DNA of 27,924 bases from Croceibacterium_A sp965977975 (GTDB lineage: Bacteria; Pseudomonadota; Alphaproteobacteria; Sphingomonadales; Sphingomonadaceae), in assembly GCA_965977975.1 (NCBI GenBank), contig CBHCZH010000034.1:1-27924 (forward strand). Reading direction: 5' to 3'. Both the position numbers and the translations under genes were made by a program. Below the pieces are notes generated by a model. That model had not been told where the DNA came from. It saw only the letters and a list, made by a program, of their open reading frames with translations, and ran no database searches. Positions 21,785 through 27,924 of this stretch are shown piece after piece (position 1 is the stretch's first letter; every line of letters starts with the position of its first letter).

Positions 21785-22927
21785 ATGCCGAACTGCACCA
21801 CGGGGCGCTTGCTCCCCTTCGCCGCGGCGCTGCTCGCTGCCACGCCGCTTGCTGCTCAAGAGCTCGATCTCGACAGCGAGCCCTCGGTCGGCAAGGTCTT
21901 CAGCGGTGAAGTGCCCGAAGGCGGCGGCCCGGCCCAGTACCTTCTGACGCTCCAGGCCGGCCAGGCGATCGACCTGACGGCTGCGCCGGTCGGCGGTTCC
22001 GATCCGGTCGTCAAAGTCTATGACCAAGCCTCCGGCACTCTGATCGCCGAGAACGACGATTCGGCCGGCACGCTGGCTTCGAACGTCCGCCTCTTTTCGG
22101 AAGCGACCAAGCGGGTCCGTATCGAGGTCGCGAACGCCGCGGTCGAAGGCAGCGACGCCGCGATGCGCTTCGACTTGATCCTGCGCCCGAGCGACTATCG
22201 TCCCAAGCCGGTCGTGCCGCTCTCGCTCGGCGACAGCCACACCGGCACGCTTGCCCGCGGTGACGAACAGCTGTTCAGCTTCCGCGGAGAACGGGGCCAG
22301 TTGTGGGACATCACGCTTAATGCCGTGCCGGGCTCGGAGCTCGATCCCGCGCTGCAGGTTTTCGCCGGCGACGTCGCCGGTGGCGAGGCGCTGATGGAGG
22401 ACGACGATGGCGGCGGCACGCTCAACTCGCGGTTGCGTTTCCTGGTCCCTCAAGCGAGTACCTATACGGTGCGCGCTTACGGGGTCGGGCAGTCGGAGGG
22501 TGATTTCGCGCTCTCGGCGGGCCGCTCGGCCCCCGCGGTGGTCAAGACCGTCGATCTCGGCCGGCCGACCATGGGCACACTCGACCAGGGCGCCGGCGAG
22601 GACGTTTATCGCCTGAGCGAGCGCGCCCGTCGCGCGGTCGACGCGGGCGACCGGCCGCTCGTGGTCGAGCTGCGCCGCATTGGCGATGCCGAAGAAGGCA
22701 GCGAGACGCTGCTCGATCCGATGCTCGAGGTCGGCTTCGAGACCCCGCTCGGTTTCACTTCACTTCTCACCGACGACGACGGCGGCGGTGACACCAACGC
22801 CCGTCTGGTGCTCGATACCTCGACGCTCACCGGCCCGTGGCTCGAAGCGCTGCGCATCAAGGCGCGCGCTTTCGAGCAGACCTCCGGGCATTACGAGCTG
22901 GTCGTGACCGAGGCTTCCGCGGACTGA
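21785..22927 (+). CDS. Secreted protein with three PPC-like repeats
   Basis: The 380-residue product has a signal peptide (hydrophobic to about residue 24, cleavage near LAAQ-E). The mature part holds three units that resemble bacterial pre-peptidase C-terminal (PPC) domains. Each unit carries an acidic turn followed by Asn or Thr and a hydrophobic strand: ENDDSAGTLASN (89-100), EDDDGGGTLNSR (205-216) and TDDDGGGDTNAR (329-340). The spacing is 116 and 124 residues. Such Asp/Gly turns could bind calcium, which is my inference. There is no protease domain and no cysteine pair in the mature part. GGGGGG before ATG 21785 supports the start. Its last 37 bases overlap the S9 peptidase gene tail to tail. 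Confidence 0.75.
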   Translation: MPNCTTGRLLPFAAALLAATPLAAQELDLDSEPSVGKVFSGEVPEGGGPAQYLLTLQAGQAIDLTAAPVGGSDPVVKVYDQASGTLIAENDDSAGTLASNVRLFSEATKRVRIEVANAAVEGSDAAMRFDLILRPSDYRPKPVVPLSLGDSHTGTLARGDEQLFSFRGERGQLWDITLNAVPGSELDPALQVFAGDVAGGEALMEDDDGGGTLNSRLRFLVPQASTYTVRAYGVGQSEGDFALSAGRSAPAVVKTVDLGRPTMGTLDQGAGEDVYRLSERARRAVDAGDRPLVVELRRIGDAEEGSETLLDPMLEVGFETPLGFTSLLTDDDGGGDTNARLVLDTSTLTGPWLEALRIKARAFEQTSGHYELVVTEASAD

Positions 22928-24924
22928 TCTCCCGTCACGGGCGCAGCCGCGTCAGGCGGGTTGTGCCGAATGAGGAAGCCGATTAGGGCGTCGTACCAGG
23001 CCTGCTCGTCCTCCGGCTTGAAGAAGCCGTGCCCCGCTTCGTCGATCACCACGAACTGCGTATCGGTCACGCGTGCGCGCGTGAGCGCGTCGCGCATGAT
23101 CTCGAATTGACTGAACAGCACGGTCCGGTCCTTCTTGCCGTGGGCCAGCAGCACGGGCCGGGTGACCTCGGCGGCGCGACGCGCGGGCGATACCGAATCG
23201 AGGTCAAATTGGCGGTCTTCGCCCCGCACCCGCTCGCGCCATTTGCGGCGGCCCTGGCGTGAAAGGAAGTCGGCAGCGTAAGCGAGCTGCCGGTCCCACT
23301 CGGTCACTCCGGCGAAGCTTGCCGCGCAGCGATAGCGTTCGGGATTGCGGATCACGCCCCATAGTGCTGCATATCCGCCATAGCTCGATCCGACGAGGCA
23401 GACGCGTTGCGGATCGGCAATGCCCTGCGCTACTGCCCAGTCCATCGCGTCGTCGAGATCATCCTGCATCTTGCGGCCGATCTCGCCCTTGCCTTGCTCC
23501 TCGAACGCTTCGCCAAAGCCGGCCGAGCCGCGAAAGTTGGGCTGCAGCACCGCATAGCCCCGGTTGGCCAGGAGCTGGACCTCATCGGAATAATCGAGTT
23601 TGTCGCGCACTCCGTAAGGCCCGCCGTGCGGCATGACGATCAACGGCAGCCCCTTGGCTTCGCGGCCCTTCGGGAGGGTCAGGTAGGCGCGGATCGATGT
23701 GCTGTCCCGCGCGCTGTAAGTGATCGCGCGGACTTCGGCGAGCATGGCCGGATCGATGCCCGGGCGGATTTGCGCGAATTCCTTCAGCTCGCGCGTCGCC
23801 GGGGTGTAAACGAACCAGGCGCCGGGGTTGCTCGCGCTGCCCGCGGAGATCAGCAGCCGCGATCCGTCGCGCGAGCGATCGGCGATCTGGGCGTCGGGGC
23901 TGCCGAGCGCCTGCTGAAGACGCGCCTGTAACCGCTCCAGTTCCGGATCGAGCCACACGATCCTGTCGCGATCGTCGGTGAAGCGGATCGCCAGGGGCTT
24001 GCCATCGTCGTCGAGCTCGACCGCCGTCAGGTCCCATTCGGGGTTCTCGTAGACGACTTCGCCGAGCTCTCGCGTGGCGTAATTGAACCGGCGCAGCGCC
24101 AGCCGGCCGTCCGTGGCGGGTTCTATCACCAGACCTTCGTCCGCATCCCTGAGGATATGGACGCCTTCCCAGATCTCGTCCTCGTCTTCGGGGTTGACCC
24201 GTGCGATCAGCCGGAACTCATCGTGCGCTTCCTTGCGATACCAGAGCTTGACCTTGCGGTTCTCGAACCCGAGTCCCGCGCGGATCACGCCGGCGTCGTC
24301 TGCGATCCAGCGCAGGATGCCGCGCTGGGCCACTACCTTCTCGCCCCTGGCGTCCGTGCCGTCGAGCCGGAAGCGCCATACTTCGGGCTCGACCCACAAT
24401 TGCGGCTGCAGTGAGAGCAGCACGAACTCGCCTGCCGGATCGGTGTAGAGCACGTCGTCGCCTTCGAGGCCCTGCCCACGGCGCGGCCCGATGTAATGCG
24501 ATTGGCCGCTCGCCAGGTCGGCCACGAACAGCCGCGCGACCCGGCCCTCGGCCCAGTTACTGGTGATCGGCACCACGAGCGAAAGCATCAGACGATCGCT
24601 GCTGGCCCACCGGAACCAGCGCAGCTGCTGGTCTTCTTCCAGTGGAATTTTGCGGATCAGCGCGCCGCTGTCGATATCGATCACGCCAAGCCAGACCTTG
24701 TCGTCCTCGTCGAGGCTGAAGGCTATACGTCTGCCGTCGGGCGAAAGCTGAGGAAGGCCGTTGAAGGGACTACGCGCGGCAAAGGCGCTTGTCGGGATTT
24801 GATCCGGAACGGTACCAGCCGATGCTGCCGGGCTGCCTGATTGGGCGAGGGCGGGTGCCGATGCTCCCACGCCCAGCGCCAGCGCGGCCACAGCCAGCCA
24901 TCCCTTCGCCCACCTGCCGATCAT
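22891..24924 (-). CDS. S9 family (prolyl oligopeptidase-like) secreted peptidase
   Basis: The 677-residue protein has a signal peptide (AVAALALGVGASAPALAQ), so it acts in the periplasm or outside. An N-terminal beta-propeller (to about residue 400) is followed by an alpha/beta hydrolase domain with the S9 triad. Ser514 lies in GSSYGGYAAL, Asp599 in HGKKDRTV and His632 in EAGHGF; MPHGGPYGVRD gives the oxyanion region. It would cleave peptides, often after proline or with aminopeptidase activity. ATG 24924 has a GTGGGGG sequence about 8 bases upstream; GTG 24939 is an alternative. It converges with and overlaps the PPC-repeat gene by 37 bases. Whether those repeat domains relate to this enzyme is open. 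Confidence 0.9.
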   Translation of the reverse strand: MIGRWAKGWLAVAALALGVGASAPALAQSGSPAASAGTVPDQIPTSAFAARSPFNGLPQLSPDGRRIAFSLDEDDKVWLGVIDIDSGALIRKIPLEEDQQLRWFRWASSDRLMLSLVVPITSNWAEGRVARLFVADLASGQSHYIGPRRGQGLEGDDVLYTDPAGEFVLLSLQPQLWVEPEVWRFRLDGTDARGEKVVAQRGILRWIADDAGVIRAGLGFENRKVKLWYRKEAHDEFRLIARVNPEDEDEIWEGVHILRDADEGLVIEPATDGRLALRRFNYATRELGEVVYENPEWDLTAVELDDDGKPLAIRFTDDRDRIVWLDPELERLQARLQQALGSPDAQIADRSRDGSRLLISAGSASNPGAWFVYTPATRELKEFAQIRPGIDPAMLAEVRAITYSARDSTSIRAYLTLPKGREAKGLPLIVMPHGGPYGVRDKLDYSDEVQLLANRGYAVLQPNFRGSAGFGEAFEEQGKGEIGRKMQDDLDDAMDWAVAQGIADPQRVCLVGSSYGGYAALWGVIRNPERYRCAASFAGVTEWDRQLAYAADFLSRQGRRKWRERVRGEDRQFDLDSVSPARRAAEVTRPVLLAHGKKDRTVLFSQFEIMRDALTRARVTDTQFVVIDEAGHGFFKPEDEQAWYDALIGFLIRHNPPDAAAPVTGDQSAEASVTTSS

Positions 24925-25104
24925 CGCGCGTGCCCCCACGATTTGCAGATTACCGCCCTATCCGGCCAAGACAATAGAATCGCGCGCGATCGGTCTCTCT
25001 GAAGGAGCCCTCAGCCCCGCGATAACCCCGTGTTAACCATCGTAAACCTACAATTCGCTCGATCCGCACCTATATGCGCGGACCAACAGGACGGGGTCGC
25101 ACCC

Positions 25105-25764
25105 ATGCAATTCGATCGGCGCCGGTTCATCGGCGCAGCCCTCGCCGCGGGCGTCGCGGCCTGCACGACACGTTCGGTGGCTCCGCCGCCGGGACCTGCC
25201 ACCATTCCCGCGCAACCTGCGCAGCCTGCACCGTTGCCGGCTGTCGCCGCGCAAGCCGAGCAACCGGCATTGCTGACCGAGGCTCTCGCCGCTCTCGACA
25301 GGCATCGTATCGCTGCGCGCGACCGCCTGGCGCTGGTCGACTTCTCGCTTGCCTCGCGCGAGCCGCGCTTCCACTTGGTCGACGTGGCCGGCGGGCGGAT
25401 CGAGCAGAGTTGGCTCGTCGCACACGGTTCCGGATCGGATCCCGCACACACTGGCCTGGTGCAGCTGTTCTCGAACATGCCCGGGTCCAACGCCAGCTCG
25501 AACGGCGCCTTCCTCACGGCCGAGCATTACGTCGGCCAGCACGGCCGTTCGCAGCGGCTGATCGGGCTCGACCCGAGCAACGACCGCGCGTTCGAGCGCG
25601 CGATCGTGATCCACGGCGCTGCCTACGTCGACCCTGCACTGATCGAGGCGCAGGGCCGGATCGGCCGCAGCCAGGGCTGTTTCGCGTTCGAGCAGGGCGA
25701 GGTCGCAAGCGTGATGGAGCTGCTGGGCCAGGGCCGGCTGATCTACGCGGGCAAGCTCGCCTAG
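25105..25764 (+). CDS. L,D-transpeptidase-like lipoprotein (YkuD_2 type)
   Basis: The 219-residue product begins MQFDRRRFIGAALAAGVAAC: a twin-arginine-like signal ending in a lipobox cysteine (20). A Pro/Ala-rich linker follows to about residue 55. The catalytic domain of the murein L,D-transpeptidase YkuD_2 type includes LVDFSLASREPRFHLVDV, VAHGSGSDPAHTGLVQLFSN split over a strand, His170 in IVIHGAAYV and Cys192 in GRSQGCFAF. The His and Cys motif is intact. It should cross-link or modify peptidoglycan in the periplasm. The frame is open upstream from GTG 25030, but ATG 25105 starts the signal peptide. The stop codon lies in a hairpin at 25761-25783. Confidence 0.85.
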   Translation: MQFDRRRFIGAALAAGVAACTTRSVAPPPGPATIPAQPAQPAPLPAVAAQAEQPALLTEALAALDRHRIAARDRLALVDFSLASREPRFHLVDVAGGRIEQSWLVAHGSGSDPAHTGLVQLFSNMPGSNASSNGAFLTAEHYVGQHGRSQRLIGLDPSNDRAFERAIVIHGAAYVDPALIEAQGRIGRSQGCFAFEQGEVASVMELLGQGRLIYAGKLA

Positions 25765-25783
25765 TCCCTGAAACAGGGTCTAG
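25761..25783 (+). terminator. Palindromic hairpin at the stop codon
   Basis: CTAG (25761-25764) and CCCTG (25766-25770) pair with CAGGG (25774-25778) and CTAG (25780-25783), with one T-T mismatch and an AAA loop. The stop codon TAG sits in the left arm. No T-run follows (GTCATAT), so termination is uncertain. The stem could also protect the mRNA end. Confidence 0.4.
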
Positions 25784-25814
25784 GTCATATCGACGTTCGT
25801 TCGGGCTCAGGCTC

Positions 25815-25962
25815 GATCCTCCCCCGTTTTACGGGGGAGGTGGCAGCCGCAAAGCGGCTGACGGAGGGGGCCAGTGACAAGCGGAGCGCCCGGGACAGGC
25901 CCCCTCCGCCTTCCCCCGGCTTTTGCCGGAGTCGGCACCTCCCCCGTAAACGGGGGAGGATC
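25815..25962. repeat. Inverted pair of REP-like elements, 148 bases
   Basis: Each arm begins GATCCTCCCCCGTTTTACGG (one T fewer in the right arm) and continues GGGAGGTG. It then has a short secondary stem (GCCGC-AAA-GCGGC on the left, CCGGC-AAAA-GCCGG on the right) and ends in GGAGGGGGCC. The two copies face each other around a GTGACAAGCGGAGCGCCCGG centre. The layout matches REP doublets mobilised by RAYT transposases; no RAYT gene is in the window. The core differs from the CCCTCCCGC family at 11303 and 13545. Confidence 0.85.
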
Positions 25963-25985
25963 TTCGTGGCCGAATGCCGATACGC

Positions 25986-26147
25986 CTAATCCCTGTCGCT
26001 TTCGCTGCCGTCGCGATTGGCGTCGCGGCCGCCCTCTTCGACACTGCGCGCGTTGTTGCGCCGTGCCTCTTCCTGCGGCTCGCGCTCGAGCTTGGGGTCG
26101 CGTTCGTCACGGCGCTGCTCGCCGCGCTTCTCCTGACGGTCGGTCAT
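25986..26147 (-). CDS. 53-residue highly charged small protein
   Basis: ATG 26147 follows GGAG at a 5-base spacing and opens 54 codons ending in TAG. The peptide begins MTDRQEKRGEQRRDERDPKL and consists mostly of Arg, Glu, Asp, Gln and Lys, ending GRDANRDGSESDRD. It has no hydrophobic core and is probably disordered. Codon use is GC-rich like its neighbours. I do not recognise the family. It starts just past the REP pair; its first codon is 251 bases from the divergent 60-residue gene. A short disordered or nucleic-acid binding protein is possible. Confidence 0.6.
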   Translation of the reverse strand: MTDRQEKRGEQRRDERDPKLEREPQEEARRNNARSVEEGGRDANRDGSESDRD

Positions 26148-26322
26148 GTGGTCTCCGATCTTTCGCTCGGACCCAACGAACGGCGTGGCGATATCGTTTC
26201 CCGTCGGCCTCTGCAGTCATCCACAACTTTTGACTCAAGCTGGGGAACCGCCTTCGCGAACCGGCGTTTGCAGCGAATTCGCGGCACCGGGGCCCCCCCG
26301 CCGCGAAAACCCGGAAGGGTTC

Positions 26323-26363
26323 GGGCCTCCGCGCATCCCCCCCAAAACGACGCGCGGAGGCCC
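26323..26363. repeat. Perfect 12-bp inverted repeat
   Basis: GGGCCTCCGCGC (26323-26334) is matched by its exact reverse complement GCGCGGAGGCCC (26352-26363) around a 17-base loop containing a C-run and AAAA. It lies upstream of the 60-residue gene at 26399 and downstream of nothing on the plus strand. Neither side has a T-run. The flanking bases GGGGTCAGGTCGACCAGG (26370-26387) hold another near-palindrome. It could be an operator, or the end of a degraded small mobile element. Confidence 0.5.
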
Positions 26364-26398
26364 GCATTGGGGTCAGGTCGACCAGGGACGTTCTTACC

Positions 26399-26581
26399 GT
26401 GAACGAAAAGCCGGACGGAACGCTGGCCAGCATCGAAGCAACCCAGGCGGCGCTTCGCGAAAGCATCGAGGCAGCCAGGCAGCTCGCCGAGAAATCCGAT
26501 TTCCTGCTCCGGAAGCACAGGAAAGCGACCGAACAGGATGTCGCGAAGCTCGACGCGCATCTGCGCAAGGACGCGGAGTAA
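26399..26581 (+). CDS. 60-residue coiled-coil-like small protein
   Basis: The product begins with GTG 26399: MNEKPDGTLASIEATQAALR, then ESIEAARQLAEKSDFLLRKH and a charged tail. Heptad-like spacing of Ala, Leu and Ile suggests one long amphipathic helix. Sphingomonads, as I recall, carry similar unnamed proteins. The upstream AGGGA is distant from the start, so the ribosome binding site is weak. Its stop is 25 bases before the end of the convergent CHRD gene. Confidence 0.6.
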   Translation: MNEKPDGTLASIEATQAALRESIEAARQLAEKSDFLLRKHRKATEQDVAKLDAHLRKDAE

Positions 26582-26605
26582 GGAACCCGGCGCCTTCGCC
26601 TTCCG

Positions 26606-27028
26606 TCAGCCTTCCTTCACCAGCGGGCCCGACAGATTTCCGGTCGTGGCGTTGACCTGTACCCGGTAGGCACCCGGGTTGGCCTTGATGCCGTCGATCT
26701 GCGCGTCGGTCACGTTGTCGCAGTCGTCGCTGTCGTTGTCGTCGGGGACATCGATGTCGGCCACCGGCGTGTTGCCCGGGCCGAGGATCGCGCCGGCGGT
26801 CATGTTGACGCCGTTCGATAGCTCGAGGTCGGTGCACAGCATGTTGGTGGCATCGTTGAGACTGACTTCGGCCTTGCCCGAACCTGAGCCGCCGGCGGCG
26901 GGACTGAGGATCGCGGTGTACTCGAAGCCGATCGCTTCGGTCGCCTCTTCCGCGACGGTCTCGCAGCCGGCCAGAACAAGCAGCACTCCGGCCGAAGCGA
27001 ACAGGCGTGTGGTAGCGCGGGTTCTCAT
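26606..27028 (-). CDS. CHRD domain lipoprotein
   Basis: The 140-residue product has a signal with VLAGC lipobox (cysteine 22) and a CHRD-type beta domain: EYTAILSPAAGGSGSGKAEV, then LCTDLELSNGVNMTAGAILG, and the end GAYRVQVNATTGNLSGPLV. CHRD domains occur in chordin and in bacterial envelope proteins; no catalytic role is known. An acidic DDNDSDDCDN loop in the middle may bind a cation. AAGGA upstream of ATG 27028 supports the start. It is the last gene of a minus-strand group of three envelope genes. Confidence 0.8.
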   Translation of the reverse strand: MRTRATTRLFASAGVLLVLAGCETVAEEATEAIGFEYTAILSPAAGGSGSGKAEVSLNDATNMLCTDLELSNGVNMTAGAILGPGNTPVADIDVPDDNDSDDCDNVTDAQIDGIKANPGAYRVQVNATTGNLSGPLVKEG

Positions 27029-27080
27029 GACGCTTTTCCTTCGGTTGGCCCCGCCCTCCCGAATTCAACGCGTGAGACGG

Positions 27081-27350
27081 CTAATCGTCGTCGTCGCGCT
27101 CGCGCCAATATTCGCGATAGCGGCGCTCACGATAGCGGCGGTCGCGATACCGGCGCCGGTCATCGCGATAGACGCGGCGCTCGGTCACGCGCTCGCACCA
27201 GCCGTCCTCGCAATAAGTGTCGGTCACGCGCTCGCGCACCACGCCATTGTTCGACGAGCTGTTCGAGCTGGTGTTCGACGACTGGCTGCCGGCGAGGGCG
27301 GGGCTCGCTAGAGCGAGCCCCACGCCGAACAAAAGGACTTTCCGGATCAT
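27081..27350 (-). CDS. Small secreted Arg/Tyr-rich protein
   Basis: The 89-residue product has a signal peptide (MIRKVLLFGVGLALASPALA), a Ser/Asn-rich spacer, a short segment with two cysteines (DTYCEDGWCERVTERRV), and a tail of repeated Arg-Tyr-Arg-Asp/Glu units ending in DDDD. I do not recognise a family. The two cysteines could form a disulfide. GGAGG 6 bases before ATG 27350 fixes the start. The arginine/tyrosine-rich tail resembles that of its upstream neighbour's N-terminal part (DDRRWRGRDYDDRGRYY), so the two may share an envelope or nucleic-acid/polyanion binding role. Confidence 0.7.
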   Translation of the reverse strand: MIRKVLLFGVGLALASPALAGSQSSNTSSNSSSNNGVVRERVTDTYCEDGWCERVTERRVYRDDRRRYRDRRYRERRYREYWRERDDDD

Positions 27351-27373
27351 AGGTGGCCTCCTGTGCGCCCGCC

Positions 27374-27724
27374 TCAGCGGCAGCGCATGCTCCTCTGTAC
27401 TTCGCGGCCGAGCAGCGCGCCTGCGGCGGCGCCGAGAATGGTGCCGGTGGCGCGGTTGCGCCCGCCGTCGAGCTCGCGACCGAGCAGCGCGCCGCCCGCG
27501 GCGCCGATCACCAGCCCGGTCGTGCCGTTGCCGCGACGGCAGTAATAGCGTCCGTCGCGCCCACGCCAGACGTCGCGCGAGGAAACCCGGCGTGGCTCGT
27601 AGTACCGCCCACGGTCGTCGTAATCGCGGCCCCGCCAGCGGCGATCGTCGTCGTCGGCCATGGCCGGAGCAGCGGAAAGCGCCATCGAGGCGGTGGCAAT
27701 CCCGATAAGGCAAGTCCTGAGCAT
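27374..27724 (-). CDS. Glycine-zipper 2TM domain protein
   Basis: The 116-residue product has a signal peptide (to AMA, about residue 23), an acidic/arginine-rich segment (24-66), and two glycine-zipper helices: GLVIGAAGGALLGREL (70-85) and GTILGAAAGALLGREV (94-109), separated by DGGRNRAT. Such Rick_17kDa_Anti-like domains insert in or associate with the outer membrane or envelope. GGAG upstream of ATG 27724 fits. The next gene downstream on the strand begins 23 bases later, so the two are likely co-transcribed. Confidence 0.85.
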   Translation of the reverse strand: MLRTCLIGIATASMALSAAPAMADDDDRRWRGRDYDDRGRYYEPRRVSSRDVWRGRDGRYYCRRGNGTTGLVIGAAGGALLGRELDGGRNRATGTILGAAAGALLGREVQRSMRCR

Positions 27725-27892
27725 GGTGGGTCTCCGTTGGTCTGTTGGGCGGTCAACGGCTACCCTCGTTCAGGGGTCCACAACGCCAGATGAACCAAAT
27801 GCCGGCTCCGTAAATGCACGCCGAGCAGTGGTGCACATGCGCCGAACCGCTGCCAGCGCGCGTCGCCTAGACTCTGTCCTGATGGGGTTGAA

Positions 27893-27924
27893 TCTCCCCT
27901 CCCCGGCGGGGTGGGGTCGGGGGT
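27893..27924. repeat. REP-like palindrome cut by the window edge
   Basis: TCTCCCCTCCCCGGCGGGGT followed by GGGGTCGGGGGT resembles the C-rich/G-rich hairpin plus tail of the elements at 11303 and 13545, with a shorter core. The far side is outside the window, so pairing with a second copy cannot be seen. Bases 27725-27892 hold the promoter region of the glycine-zipper gene and nothing else I can name. Confidence 0.5.

Noticed and set aside
26146..26655. 169-codon plus-strand frame
   Set aside because: Overlaps the 60-residue gene and the end of the CHRD gene; composition is shadow-like (Pro, Arg, Gly, Ser).
1..27924. CRISPR array, tRNA, rRNA, prophage or complete insertion sequence
   Set aside because: Reading through the window gave no regularly spaced direct repeats, no tRNA-like cloverleaf that I could recognise, and no transposase or phage gene; a tRNAscan or ISfinder run was not possible.

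Overview
This is a GC-rich alphaproteobacterial chromosomal segment. The gene content and order (recO-leuB, metZ-apaG, an EF-G-like second translocase, SLC13 and S9 genes, small acidic or glycine-zipper envelope proteins) and the GATCCTCCCCCGT-type intergenic palindromes suggest the order Sphingomonadales, probably Erythrobacteraceae. That placement rests on recalled family patterns and no search was run. I see no phage, complete insertion sequence, CRISPR array, tRNA or rRNA gene; most of the window looks like ordinary core chromosome.

Layout. 1-150: 5' end of ilvE (minus) behind two palindromes. 334-1912: a lipoprotein, a structured mini-ORF RNA (minus) and a Pro/Ala-rich lipoprotein (minus). 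1998-6439: a plus-strand run of tlyA, tspO, ubiK, recO, leuB and a GT2-GtrA fusion. 6467-7753: a convergent GT39-type mannosyltransferase-like gene. 7892-8115: a small secreted or membrane protein gene broken by a -1 frameshift. 8206-9913: metZ and apaG. 9999-11030: an AraC-type regulator (minus). 11417-13447: an EF-G-like GTPase (minus), divergent from a sorbosone/PQQ-type dehydrogenase lipoprotein (13675-14970) and a small membrane protein. 15360-15765: an AT-rich, nearly gene-free island with antisense small ORFs. 15766-16272: a stand-alone GAF-like protein that looks truncated. 16329-20138: an SLC13 transporter and a tandem-AAA ATPase, both minus. 20432-22927: a GcvA-type LysR regulator, a GNAT acetyltransferase and a secreted protein with three PPC-like repeats, all plus. 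22891-24924: an S9 peptidase (minus). 25105-25764: an L,D-transpeptidase-like lipoprotein. 25986-27724: a 53-residue charged protein, a 60-residue coiled-coil-like protein, a CHRD lipoprotein, an Arg/Tyr-rich secreted protein and a glycine-zipper protein.

How genes may work together. The GT2-GtrA fusion and the facing GT39-type enzyme contain the activities of a Gtr-type glycosylation system (lipid-linked sugar synthesis, flipping, transfer) in two genes. leuB and ilvE both serve branched-chain amino acid synthesis; metZ serves methionine synthesis. tlyA and the EF-G-like protein act on the ribosome. The last 3 kb is devoted to the envelope.

The most unusual signal is at 1021-1190 on the minus strand. 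An 18-codon ORF is preceded by 15 bases exactly complementary to the usual bacterial 16S rRNA 3' end. It is followed by three hairpins, and the loop of the first could pair with that same ribosome binding site.
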